Source: Pisolithus tinctorius
Lineage: Eukaryota; Basidiomycota; Agaricomycetes; Boletales; Pisolithaceae
Direction: 5' to 3'
Length of the DNA: 64,000 nucleotides
NCBI GenBank assembly: GCA_024663395.1
Contig: JANFAH010000036.1
Span: forward strand, 248,001-312,000
Made by a program: the position numbers and the translations under genes. Shown here piece by piece: positions 53,325 through 64,000 of the stretch (its first letter is position 1; every line of letters starts with the position of its first letter). The notes beneath the pieces were generated by a model. The model was not told where the DNA came from and made no database searches. It saw only the letters and a program-made list of their open reading frames with translations.

Positions 53325-55844
53325 CGCCAGACGGTGGTGTGTGCCAGGGTCGAAGTCAGCGATATCAAGAGATGTACAATCGCTAGTATAAGTTCTGTGC
53401 AACAAGAGTCACGACTCGCTACCGGAACGGCCCGTCGCCGGCACTGCCACGCCGGAAACAAGAGGAATCTTTCTCATGAAGTTGCTGTACCCGATCTACT
53501 GCTTGGCTAATAAGAGCTGTTGTAGTGATGGATCTGGTACTTATGTGCCAATCCTCTGAGTTGGGGTAAGGTCACCACTTAGCCTATGAGAAAAACTCTG
53601 GATCTGGTCGGTCTTTTTCTTCTTTTCTTCTTTCTTTCTCTTTGTGACCGTGTGCAGCAGGACAACCCCGTAGACCTATCAAGCAATGGCTGATGTGTGT
53701 CTCAAAGCTTGCCACTAATTAGTGGCTGGAGATTCTTTTCCACCGTTGTCGGACCGACACCGCCACCTATTCCGTGCAAGCGACGGTCAAGTTTTCTGCA
53801 TCCATAATCTTTTCGGTCACCTTAGACGTACGTTCCCTCCATTCAACCCTCGCTCGATTTACCGCTGTTGCGAAATGAACTGTATCTTGTGTGCTTCCCA
53901 CATTCCATTCGCCAAAGTCACCAAGGTGGTAAGTGCTGCCTTCCGCCCGACGCTCCTCTTATGGTTCCCACCCTTCCCTCTTTTTCTGGTATCCTGCGCA
54001 GGTCAGCTACTAACTATTACATCCTTACAAATACTGTGTCTGGTTAGTTTGTTCTTGTCGAACCATCGACGTGTCCTTGCCTGATGTTCTGTATGTAGAT
54101 AACATCATTGGCAAAGTCCTACTTTGCATCACGGATTTATGCAAAACTCATGGTATAAGCCGGTAACAAGTCCCTCACGAAAGGCAGTGCTCGGTATGCA
54201 CCGGGCTGGATGACGTCAAGGGTTGTTGTCCCCTACCAGTGCTCAGCCAACTAGCGCCCGTTGCATCGCCTTGGCCAACAGCCTCATTGCTGACTACTTG
54301 CATCTTTCAGGTTGTCCTTGTCGTTCTTCTCGCTTCATATTACATCCCGTGTACAGTCGAGAAGTTGTCGATCGGGTGTAAGGATTTTAAGTGTGTTTCG
54401 TGGGTCCCCTACTGCCCTACCGCCCTGCGCGGCATACATACTTCAGGCGTTGGGGCTTCTAGGGCGATCGCGATATTGAGATTCTCTCCCGCGACGGTCC
54501 GATCTTTCTTTCTTCTTGTTTTTTATTGCACTATTTCCCTCTTCTGGTACGCAACACCTACACGAGTATTCTTCATCGCATTGCGCCCTGGCAAGCAATG
54601 TTGCTGTCATTTTTTTTACCGAGCGAACTTCTTGAAGCGTCAGCTGATATCAATCTCAGGGTCTTCGTTGGTTGATACCGCTTTGCAAATTGTATGTGCA
54701 TGTAAGTCACACCCATATCCTTTTATTGCCATCTACTACACTCGTGTTTTTCGTCAGCCTTCTCCTTGGCTATTCCTGGTTCTGCTGCACTGGTCAGCAG
54801 TCAGCTATTGCAAACCCAGAAAATAAAATAGTCTTATCGGTGATCTCCTCCTTTCTTTCCCGGGTTCCTGGCAGGTCATATGATATATCCACGTTCCGTG
54901 TTGCGTAAAAGACGGACGGAGAATAGACAACAGCGGCCTTCGACCATTAAATCAAAGTTTACTTTGCTTTCGGAGGCAGTCGTCCTATTATGCGACTTCA
55001 GCCACATTTGCCAAGCAAGCAGGCGAAGATAAGGACATTAAAGGTGACTGGCAGACCGAGTGAGCTGCGAGCGACGTAGCTACCTCGTCAATGACAGTTG
55101 GATGTGCTTACTTCTGCACGTGAATCGCCTCTCTTTTGCCATGATGCCCTTGCTAACAACATACTCGGATGGGTTCTACGCTGCAATGACTGGTCGCGAC
55201 AATTCTCAATAATGTTCGTTAGCACGTGAAGGACCTCTCCACGCAAGGCCAAAAATCGTGGGAAAATGCATCCCCGCACAATTTTTGGCAAAAGGTCGAG
55301 AAGTTGGCTGACCGGTCTTGCCCTTCTGGGAAAGACCATTTAAGGTCACTGGCGGAAGAGATCAGGGTCAGCTCCTTGCTCGAACCGCGTTGTGTGCTAG
55401 GCACATCTCCTTTTCGTTTCAGGAAAACGGGCTTGCAGAGATCTCGCAATATTAGGGGGCCTCAAGTATATCGTGTGTGTTCCTTTGGAATAAGTGGTTG
55501 CGCAATTCGTCCCTATGTGCAGAGGAACAACGACCGTCCCCAAGTACGCGTCGAGATTCCTGGAATGGACGCTGGCAACCAACTGGGGGAACAAGTCCCT
55601 CATGCGGGCCGAAACTTTCATCAATAATGCTATTGGAGGACACTTCCTTCATCCCTGTTTCTTTTTTACGAGACCATCACATTCTCAGGGTTGTATCCAT
55701 GAACCATATCAGGAGGTGTGCATGGGTCAGATAAGCTGCGCAACCCGCTTGTTTCTTGTTAGGTGTCTTCCCCGCTGATGGCATCTTCTGGTCTCACACG
55801 AGTTTTCTACGTGGTCCCGGATCGTGGATCTGGTAGAGAATGCG
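53325..55844. other. Unassigned region upstream of the Topors-like gene
   Basis: Several plus-strand open frames (53722-54084; 54239-54826, 195 codons, hydrophobic; 55226-55627). None gives a recognisable domain. The stretch 55494-55650 (QFVPMCRGTTTVPKYASRFLEW) faintly resembles an amino-acid permease loop, too weakly to call. Confidence 0.3.
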
Positions 55845-57905
55845 CGTATAACTAGATCCTTTCAACCAGCCATTCTCAATCGCCCCGCAAGCTTTGGATG
55901 GTATTTAAGAACCATGGTAATTGAAGAGTGGTGAGCATTCAGTCCAAGCATGTCAAGCAACACTCAGGCTTCAGTACCTTCCCAATCCCCTGAACACTAC
56001 ATTCACCAAAACCGGTAGGACATGTTACTTGTTGCCCTGCGTGGTCATCCTTCTCATAGAGCTACACAAACAGAACATCTCAGACGTTAGGGAATGCGTT
56101 GGGCACACAGGTTGCGGCTACAGGGCAGGTGAGTACAAATGGCCGTAAGCATCCCGTGTAAGGCGCCTGATTGTATTCTAGAACCCTTAGGGGTGACATG
56201 ACTTGCTTACCGCAAACCCCTGCGGCGGAACTAAACACGACTTGAAGCTTGATGCTACGTCGTGCATATTTCTTACCATGTACCCTGTTCGCTTCGATAT
56301 TTTATTAGCTTTCACGCCGATGGCTAGGATCCGGCGATTTCAGTTCTCATGTACATTAAAACAACTCCGTGATGTAAAATATACACTGCCCGCAGAAGTA
56401 CTTTGGTCTGTTTCGCAGTCGTCTTTCATGTATTCACGCGGAGTTGAAAAATTCGGGCTCTCTGACTGACCCACTTCACAGTTGTGTTGTCTTGCTTTGC
56501 ATCATCGCCCGACCCTCACAATTTCTGGTCAGCTAGTAGTTCAACGTTCAGTCAGTGTCATGAACTTGGAGACGTGTCGTGAAGTTGCTCTGCGCCGACA
56601 TGCCTGTTTTCGATGTTTAGCACCACCAAGGAGAGATCAGGATGGCTATATATAACGAACTACGATAGTGAGTCCCAGCTGACAGATCTCTTTGATATGA
56701 TGCCAAGACAACCACATACCTCTCGCAGTATGTTATGTCTGCCGCAGGTCATCGAGATGTCAACTGTACCGTTTTGAATCCTTCGTTGTTGCGTTCGGTT
56801 ACTTCGTCGTTCGCCGGGATGCTGTGCACTGCCACCGAATTTGCAAAGGCACCGAAGCCTTTCAAAGCGCTACTCCAAGATGGTGATCAAAGTCGCTTTG
56901 CTTAGTCTGTGCTGCCGTAGCATCAAGGACCTGATTCGCCCGATCAAACCAGAAGCATAGATGGCAAATCTTTCTCTTGTACATTCGCATTTTGAACCGT
57001 GACGCGTCGCGGGTGCGTCTATCTCTTCTCTTTGAGGCGTTTAGTGTAGGGGTGGGAAGGTAATAGCAATGATATCAGCCGCAGGTAGGTTGTCATTGGA
57101 CGATAAATATCGTGATTCGGATTGGCAGTAATTAACTTCTTTCGCTGATGCTGGTCCCTCGCAATAGATTGCCACAGAATGGGAGTACACATCGGTCGTA
57201 AATGGGCGGACTTTCTTCCCCGTGACTTCGCGCTATCCGGCTGCAAAAGATCGCCGGTCATGCGTCTTTCAGATAACTGAAAACAGAGATATTGCAGTTC
57301 CAAACTGCTCGACGATTACCATAGAGCTTCTCGTGGGGTCGAAGCCGGCGCAATATCCTTACCTCTGCGGATTCCCCACTGATTGAACATTGACGAAATA
57401 TCGACGCTCAGTGTGCAATCTGTGAGGATGCCGCGTAAAATGGATCTCTCAGTGGCTTTCATCATAACTGGATGAGTGAGCTCCTTTGTGAATGTTGCCG
57501 GAAATGTCACTGCTTGAATCAATCAACCCACGTACGTATTACCACTTAATAGTAGGAAAACTGACCGTAGATGTGGGAGCGACGAGATGGGAGATAGCAC
57601 ACCGTTGACCACGTGAGTGACGTCAACCTCCATGCTGCAAGACCTGAGGGCGACGAACCGGGGAATGGACCAGACGCGCATGTTGGGTTAGGGTGCAGTT
57701 AGGCGTTCTCCCAGGACCAGTTTACGACATGTGGCACAATGACTATTATTTCTCTCGATTGCTCGTTTGCCAATCGCGCGTCCGAGCCTCGCGTCACAGT
57801 GAAATGGGTTGTTGTGGTGTTTCGATCGCTTTTCATAGCGGAGGAGTCCTGGCTGCAGAGAATCCTGCGAGAAGAGGCCCCGTTCTGACTATGTGAGCAG
57901 CGAAA
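55845..57905 (+). repeat. Diverged tandem unit 1, unknown gene
   Basis: Shares, in the same order, at least six blocks with 58615-60830: a TATTTAAG box then ATGTC.A.CAAC.CTCAG; cagctgaca then tttgatat.atg; aacttctttcg; tcactga.t.a.cattgacga; tacgacatgtggcac; and ctggctgca.a.aatcct. Block spacing is similar. One block keeps protein similarity (YDMWHNDYYF here, YDMWHEDYQF there), suggesting diverged gene copies. No function is recognised. Confidence 0.55.
55950..56014 (+). CDS. Possible first exon of tandem-unit gene, copy 1
   Basis: MSSNTQASVPSQSPEHYIHQ, then a donor GTAGGACAT shared with copy 2. A TATTTAAG box lies about 50 nt upstream. Later exons could not be assembled. Confidence 0.3.
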
Positions 57906-58614
57906 TGAAATGTCAGAGCCCTGGCATTACCGGGCAGGTGCCGTTGTTACCTGCCACGACGAGCCTCGTCACCCCAAAAGAGTCTCGGTCATTTTTGTCA
58001 TCGAAAGACATCGCAACCACCAACCAGCCGTCGACAGCGTGGTTTGGAATAATTGGATTTACGCAACGGAAATGAAGGTAAGGCTTAGCAGGGTGCTGCG
58101 GGGGTAGACCTAGTTGCGAGCCCCTTTCGCACTCAAGGAAGGTGTGCTGCTGCTCCTTGTGATGGATGGCAGGTGCAGATGAAGATGAACTACGAAGATC
58201 ACGCAACCCTCCTCAGTAAAGGCAAGGATCAAATTAATCATTAGCTATGTGGGTGGACAGCGACCGACATTAGAAACGAGTCGAGGAACGTGCGGATATG
58301 TGTAACAACCGACTTGGATGGGAACGCATGGCAATCCCACCTGTCAAAACTACCATCATTTAGCAAAATAATCCGATTGTGGAGCGTGGTCTCATCACAG
58401 AAGGATGCCCTATTTCATAATAAATCATGCCTTCAAGGGTCATACTGCATGACGGTCTACATTTGGGTCCGGAACCATGCACTATTTGGCCTGATAATAT
58501 CTTGACTTCTGAGGCGCCTTCCCTGCGGCGGGATGATAGTCCCGACTTCCTACCCTCACATGCACCTCCCGGTCCCTCGACACGCTCCACAGAAGAATCG
58601 AAGATCTGATGAGA

Positions 58615-60830
58615 AGGCACCTGCAACTAGTTCCTTTGAACCAGTCGTTATTATCTTTCCCCAGGGTTGGAATTAGTATTTAAGAGTCAGTGCCCCATCG
58701 GTGAGTCCCTAGTTTGAGTCATGTCGAACAACGCTCAGAAGGCTACTGCTCCTCCTCAATCTCGTAACGTTGCACGATCGCAATCACGACCCGAACACCA
58801 TCAGGGTCGTAACTCGTAGGACATTTCACTTTTGGTTTCGTGTATCTCAAGCAGCTATGCAGAAATACATATTCATTACAGGGAGCAGTGATCCCACCAC
58901 TACAACCCCCACCCCCACCCCCACCCCCACCTCCACCGCCGCCTCCGCCTCCTCCACCTGTACCCGCGGGAAACGTGAGTATGCCCGATATTCAGCGATA
59001 ACTCACGCAGATCATCTAACTGTATCCCAGACCGCTTAGAATGGCATGCAGGGCCCCGACGGCCACATCATAAACAACTTGACGACCCATCAGTACTGCC
59101 CCTCTGTATACCCGTTTCTCAGTACTTGTGATTTGATTCCTCGCGACAGCGAGGATTGTATTGGAGTTACGACAAGCATCGTTGTCAATACTCGGGATCT
59201 GGAATTTTCGTCTTGTATATTTCACTCCACATGTTCTATGCAAAGAATATCACTGTAGCGTCCCAGTCCAGGAAAGAATATGCGATGTAGTTGGTGTATA
59301 GCCCCTGTTCCATTCCATCGTCCTCTGTTTTGCGCGGAGTTTCATTTGGGCGGGCACCTATTGGCATGGGCCCCCGCGAATACTGTTCATACCTTCAGGA
59401 TAATATGAAGTCCAATCAGCGGTGTCTGACCTACATTCGCATTCGTTCTAGAATGCCTTGTGCAGTTTAGTGCCGATGTGCTTCTTATCAGCATCTATAC
59501 AATGCTCAATCGGTTGCAACCTGGGAGGTGAGTAGGGTTGCAGGAGGTGTCTCGCCGTTAATAGATTAACGGGAGTCGGGAGGCGTTGGCTGAATTACGA
59601 CAACAGGTGTCAGCTGACATGACCCTTTGATATAATGGAAAGGGTGTACTTGGATGGCCATAAGCCCCATTGCGGCGATTCCTCAAGACCCTACCTACAC
59701 GCTCTTATTTTCCTTCCCTTGATCACTCACTTGGTAGAGAAATCTCCTCTGTCACAGGACTCGGAAACACCGTTAGTGCGATCTGTCTTTCCAGAAGCTC
59801 GGCCCACTGTTAGGGCCGCGTCGTTCACATTTGACAGAAAGATGGCGGAGGTGGTTGGAGTTTGCCCTGTTCAGTATCTGATACTACCATGAGACCGGGG
59901 TCTGTGATTGTCCGATGAAATCGATCAACTTCATGGTCAGTCTCTTGCTCACACCCGTCTTTACATAAGTACATGCCATGCCGTGCCCATTGAAGATGCC
60001 AAAGTGGGAAGAGAGTAGCAATGATATGGCGCTCAGGTGAGCCGTGAGCGATAAACCCTAGTTCAGCTTAACTTCTTTCGTTGATACCGGTCCGCTGTAA
60101 TGGATTTAGCGGAGTGAGGCTGCGGTATGTGGTCCTTGTAAATGGGCGTTCACAGCCGTCCAACGCAACTTAACATTTATCCAGCTACCAAAAGGATCAT
60201 CAGCGCGTCACGGATATTAGGTCGTGATATGTACATCTTTCAGGCTTCGAGGTTGGTGGAGATCAGATCTTAGCCCTGCCAATTCCTCACTGACTTAGCA
60301 TTGACGACACTTCAATGTTTACTGGCGTGCAAGTCTATGAGGATATTGCATGAGATTGGGACTTGCGGTGGCTTTGACCACCGCATTGGGGGGTGAGTAT
60401 TCTCGGAGATGTATCTCAATTGATGTACATACTAATAGCGGGAGAACCGACGGTAGGTCCTCTTGGTTTGAGGACGACAAGATGTCAGGTACTACACGGT
60501 TGTCAGTGGGGGTTCCAAAGTTCGTCGGTGAGTTGCGTTGGGTTGCTTGTGCTCCCATGTCTGAGAGTGACGAACTGGGAAGGGGCCCAGAAGCTCACCC
60601 CGTGTTAGGGGTACAGTAGGGTTTTCTCTCAGGATGGATTTTTACGACATGTGGCACGAAGACTACCAATTTCCGTGCTTCTTCGCCTGCTTCGTATTTC
60701 GGACCGGACTAGTAGTAGGACGAGATGTTGTTCTTTGCGAGTGACCAATCAATTTTTCTGATCCCTTCTGCAGTAAAGGATTCTTGGCTGCAAACAATCC
60801 TACAAGTAGATTCCCACGAAAACATCGCTC
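58615..60830 (+). repeat. Diverged tandem unit 2, unknown gene
   Basis: Partner of 55845-57905. Includes a CCCCCA-repeat segment at 58908-58965 that in one frame encodes about 17 prolines in a row; this block is not obvious in unit 1. Confidence 0.55.
58721..58815 (+). CDS. Possible first exon of tandem-unit gene, copy 2
   Basis: MSNNAQKATAPPQSRNVARS and more, to the donor GTAGGACAT at 58816. TATTTAAG lies about 45 nt upstream. The next exon may be the proline-rich segment starting near 58881. Confidence 0.3.
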
Positions 60831-62172
60831 CAACCTAAGCATCTAGCCACGGGACTCCTAATCTCCAAACGAACATCACGTCATTTTCGCCACTAAACCA
60901 TAACTCCTCGCCGATACGCCATATCTCGGTTAGTTGGAATCATACACAGTCACTTCATCCAAATGACGAGACCATGAACGAATTGGCGCCCCGGTAAGGC
61001 CCACAAGCCATCGACGTTGATATAACAAAACTCGCTGTATCGACTCCTTGTACCTACCGGGATTGCGTCAACTTGTAGGAGACATAAGCAAAATTTTCGT
61101 GCTTCCAGAAAACTCTGCTGACCACGCAACTTCGCGGGTCCCGGGTACGTGAAGACCAAGCCTGCCGGTGTTGGCGACGATCGACTTAGATCTCCCCACA
61201 TGTGTCCTGAGAATCCAATCAGTGTGCCTTGGTTGAATGATCCCCGTCAGTCCGACTAACTAAGCCTGTCTTGACAAGGAACTGAGTCCTCACCTCGCCA
61301 GATCCCAGCGGACCTGCAATGTCAGCCATAGGAGTAGGACCAAGAACAGACACGGATCGTGGGTGGGGACGGATCCGTGACTTCGTGAGTGGTCGGCGAG
61401 AGGTGCAAAGTATACACACCGGATGGCATGTGCTCACCTTCACGAATCTCCAGGCACCTGGAAGGAATATTAGAAGTATGGTAAGATCCTGAGTGGATTA
61501 GGAAAAGTTCCAGGACATATATCACAAATAACCCTATTACATCCTCTCTGATAATCTATCCACATATTGAGGCAACATGTGGATATGTGATCAGAGAGAA
61601 TGTAAGATATCCAGGACCAAGAGTTGGAAGATGGCTGAGGCCACTATGCAAAGTGGTGGTTCGTATGACCATTTGTCCGAGCGCTGCACCGACTCAAGCC
61701 GAGATTGCAATAGACAACGCGCGTGGTCTTGTGGATCCGGTAGTACAATACGCGAAGCTGCATCGTTCGCAGATGCATTAGGTCTATATAAACGGGTGGT
61801 GTTGAAATACCTGGTACAACTCCGGTGACACTCAACGGGATTTTACCCTATTATTCCCTCGACGACACAGCTGGCTCTGTCACGACAGTCCACAAAATGT
61901 GTATGAGTGTATCTGGTATCTGGATGATCATGGATGTTGCAACACACCTCACGATACCGTTTGCGCTGTTCCTAAACAAGGGGGAAGTCATCTAGTAAAG
62001 GCTGGGTCGTGGAATGCGTACCCCGCCATGATGACTATATATAGATTTCGCTCTGTGCTGACAAATATATGTCGGCCAACTTGCCATCGGACGCGCGTTG
62101 CGATCAACTTACCCGGAACACCGTCTTCAATCCCAAGCTTGTGAAGATACGCGGGGGGGTTTACAGTCTAAG
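60831..62172. other. Unassigned region upstream of APC5
   Basis: Short frames on both strands, for example 61587-61781 plus and 61219-61443 minus, none recognised. The last part should contain the APC5 promoter. Confidence 0.35.
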
Positions 62173-64000
62173 ATGGAATACAAACCAGGATCACCTCCAC
62201 CTGTTCACAACGTGCTCCGACCCCATCACATCGACGTTTTCGCGATGATCTTGCTCGCGTTCAAAGAGTTCTATGGAAAACTCCCACCGAAATTTCTGCT
62301 CTACATCTACAGATTCCTCATTCTTGAGGTTAGCGAGGTACACGTGTCTTATATGTCTTGCGTGTGACGTGCTAAGCTATTCGTAGGCCGTTCAGCCAGC
62401 AACTCATCAGGAGACCGTGGATTTCTTAAAGGGAGCACCACAAATAAACAATTTGAACGTTCAGAATTATATACTGGCGTTCGAGTCTGTGGTGGGTTCG
62501 CTTAATCTGACAAGTTCCCATTATCTCATACAGGTTTCAAAGCCAAAGCAGTTGACGAGCGTCGCCCAGTTCACTAGCTTTTTTCACAGTTCGTACTGCG
62601 CTCCGCACTACCTTTTGCGTTGATTACATGAATGATAGGTGCTCCTCCAATATATACCGACAAGAGTGGGGACGAGGTAATTTGGTTAATACCCCTTCAT
62701 GACTCCATTATTTACCCTGTCCTGAATATTACAGCCCAGTGTTCTGGTATCATCCCGCTTTTATAAACTGTTCCAAGCTCTCATTCCGTATCCAGTTTCG
62801 CCGATCACCGTTCGGCTTTTTCTGTCGGCGATGTTATGTAGCTTATGCCCGGCTTTCATTCTATGGTGTCATGGAACTGCAGAAGGACTACCAATCCTGG
62901 TGCGCAGGTGACACCAAAGCAGGATGTGGTCCCGTTGAGAAAGATCTTCTGACCGGAGATGTTTGGTTGTTCACAACTATGAGCGATTATGGTTTAACGG
63001 CACACCCGGAACCTTTCGAAGCGTAAGTTTGCACAGTTTTCTGTTATTTGCATCTCACGCGGCAGGTCTCTTCTAGATGGGAAAAGGGTCGTGACACCGG
63101 CGATGATGTCATTGGACCTGAGAACTTGCGGAGGTACTTCGAACAAATGTTTCACACCAACAACGATTCGTTCGTGGTCGTTTAAATCTCGCCGGATGCG
63201 CCGCCCCCTAATCCAGGATCAGTGGAGTACGTCAAAACGCCCTGCTAAACCTTATACGTATGCATTATGTACGCAAAGAGTATGCTGCTGCAAGCAAGGT
63301 ATGTGAGGGTTACGTTCAAGCGTCTTAAGTACCTTATATATATGTCCTAGCTATTACAAGAAGCAATCTCGGTTGCACGTACTTGTGGGGACCGCATTAC
63401 ATTGCAGCACTGTATCAGGTCAGATACATGAGTGTCATCAGTGGTCGCCATATGCTTATGAGGTGTAGTATGCTCCACCGGTTGCCCACATCAAATGGTG
63501 TACCAGTGCTGAATGAAATTCAGCCCGACCTTCACCCGTTTGAGGTTTTGTATGATGTAGCGAAATTGCTTCAGCCACAGAGCGTGAGGTTGATATTCAG
63601 TCTATGATGTTTGGTCTAACCTTAGTGTAGGGTCAACCGTTAACTCTTGCCTTTGAGAAGCTTTCGCAGGCTATTGGACTATACAATAGTTGGGTTGATC
63701 TGAAAAAAATTTCTCCCCATGAACGAGAGCGTCTTGGTCTGCATGCGATGCAAGCGGTATTATGGAGTGCTCTGGGTGCGCTGCGTGGAACATGCTTTTA
63801 GCTGGTCACTCATGTCCATTTAGGGTGTCACAGCCTTGCTAAGGTGGAGGAATCGATCATACAAGCATTTTCGCGCTGGGGAGATGACGATCCAAATCGA
63901 CTTAACTCTGTTTTAAATCAAGCTTACAGAGTTGCGTAGTTTTATCCATCATTAGCGGAGTATTTTCTTATTGTTGCTGATGGTAGATGGCAAGGAACGG
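62173..64000 (+). CDS. APC5: Anaphase-promoting complex subunit 5 (5' part)
   Basis: Scaffold subunit of the APC/C ubiquitin ligase that drives mitotic exit. Gene truncated by the window end. Likely exons: 62173-62328, 62387 to about 62590, small exons near 62640-62742, about 62798-63022, 63077 to about 63165, 63217-63298, 63351-63418, 63463-63583, 63631-63775 and 63824 onward. Key stretches: LRPHHIDVFAMILLAF (N-terminus), RRSPFGFFCRRCYVAYARLSF (human SVVGLFLR...LAYSKLSF region), ENLRRYFEQMF, NALLNLIRMHYVRKEYAAASK joined to LLQEAISVARTCGDR and ITLQHC. The last part matches the signature TPR segment of APC5 (ALQEAIRIAQ..., LQHCL in human). Later exons read LTLAFEKLSQAIGLYNSW and LGCHSLAKVEESIIQAF. 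The exact limits of exons 2-4 are uncertain. Confidence 0.82.

Noticed and set aside
54239..54826. 195-codon hydrophobic ORF
   Set aside because: No recognisable family, no supported splice context, and composition as expected from pyrimidine-rich DNA.
55494..55650. Possible amino-acid permease fragment
   Set aside because: Only a loose resemblance over about 25 residues, broken by stops and without the neighbouring membrane segments.

Overview
This window is nuclear DNA of a filamentous basidiomycete, most likely an Agaricomycete. Genes are split by many short GT-AG introns of about 50-155 nt. Three eukaryotic housekeeping proteins can be reassembled exon by exon: Dim1/Dib1, a Topors-like E3 ligase and APC subunit 5. 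The retroelements are chromodomain Ty3/gypsy elements of fungal type, and their copies decay mainly by transitions at CpG.

Layout. 1-1910: 3' part of an AIF/AMID-type FAD oxidoreductase gene (+). 2304-3065: the U5 snRNP gene DIM1 (-), convergent with it. 4452-40832: one TKL-type protein kinase gene (-), now a pseudogene in three pieces, broken by a 1.8-kb solo LTR and by a 33.3-kb nest of retrotransposons. 46518-48659: homeodomain transcription factor (+). 50396-53324: Topors-like RING/RS protein (-). About 55845-60830: two diverged tandem copies of a 2-kb unit of unknown function. 62173 to the window end: 5' part of APC5 (+).

The retrotransposon nest can be resolved to the base from target-site duplications (TSDs). 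E2 (7234-40509, minus, 716/717-bp LTRs, TSD acctt) landed in the kinase gene. E1 (7571-14413, minus, 452-bp LTRs, TSD gtcag) landed in the left LTR of E2. E3 (17425-26131, plus, same family as E1, TSD atcgc) landed in the E2 integrase. E4 (28745-36462, minus, 394-bp LTRs, TSD atagc) landed in the E2 gag. Four copies of another family, seen only as 1.82-1.88-kb TG...CA solo-LTR-like units with 4-bp TSDs (A-D), sit in the kinase, in the E3 3' LTR, in E4 pol and in the E2 leader.

Most interesting points: (1) all four A-D units carry an ORF of exactly 160 codons inside the LTR, upstream of the TATA box, although the units differ in total length; (2) all four A-D insertions are at a CpG-centred NCGN target; (3) E1/E3 (and probably E2) Pol runs past the chromodomain into a long extension with a second, Gag-like zinc knuckle; (4) E1-E4 all show a Tf1-style self-priming signature; (5) LTR pairs differ almost only at CpG sites. 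Stretches 40833-46517, 48660-50395, 53325-55844 and 60831-62172 hold nothing I can assign.
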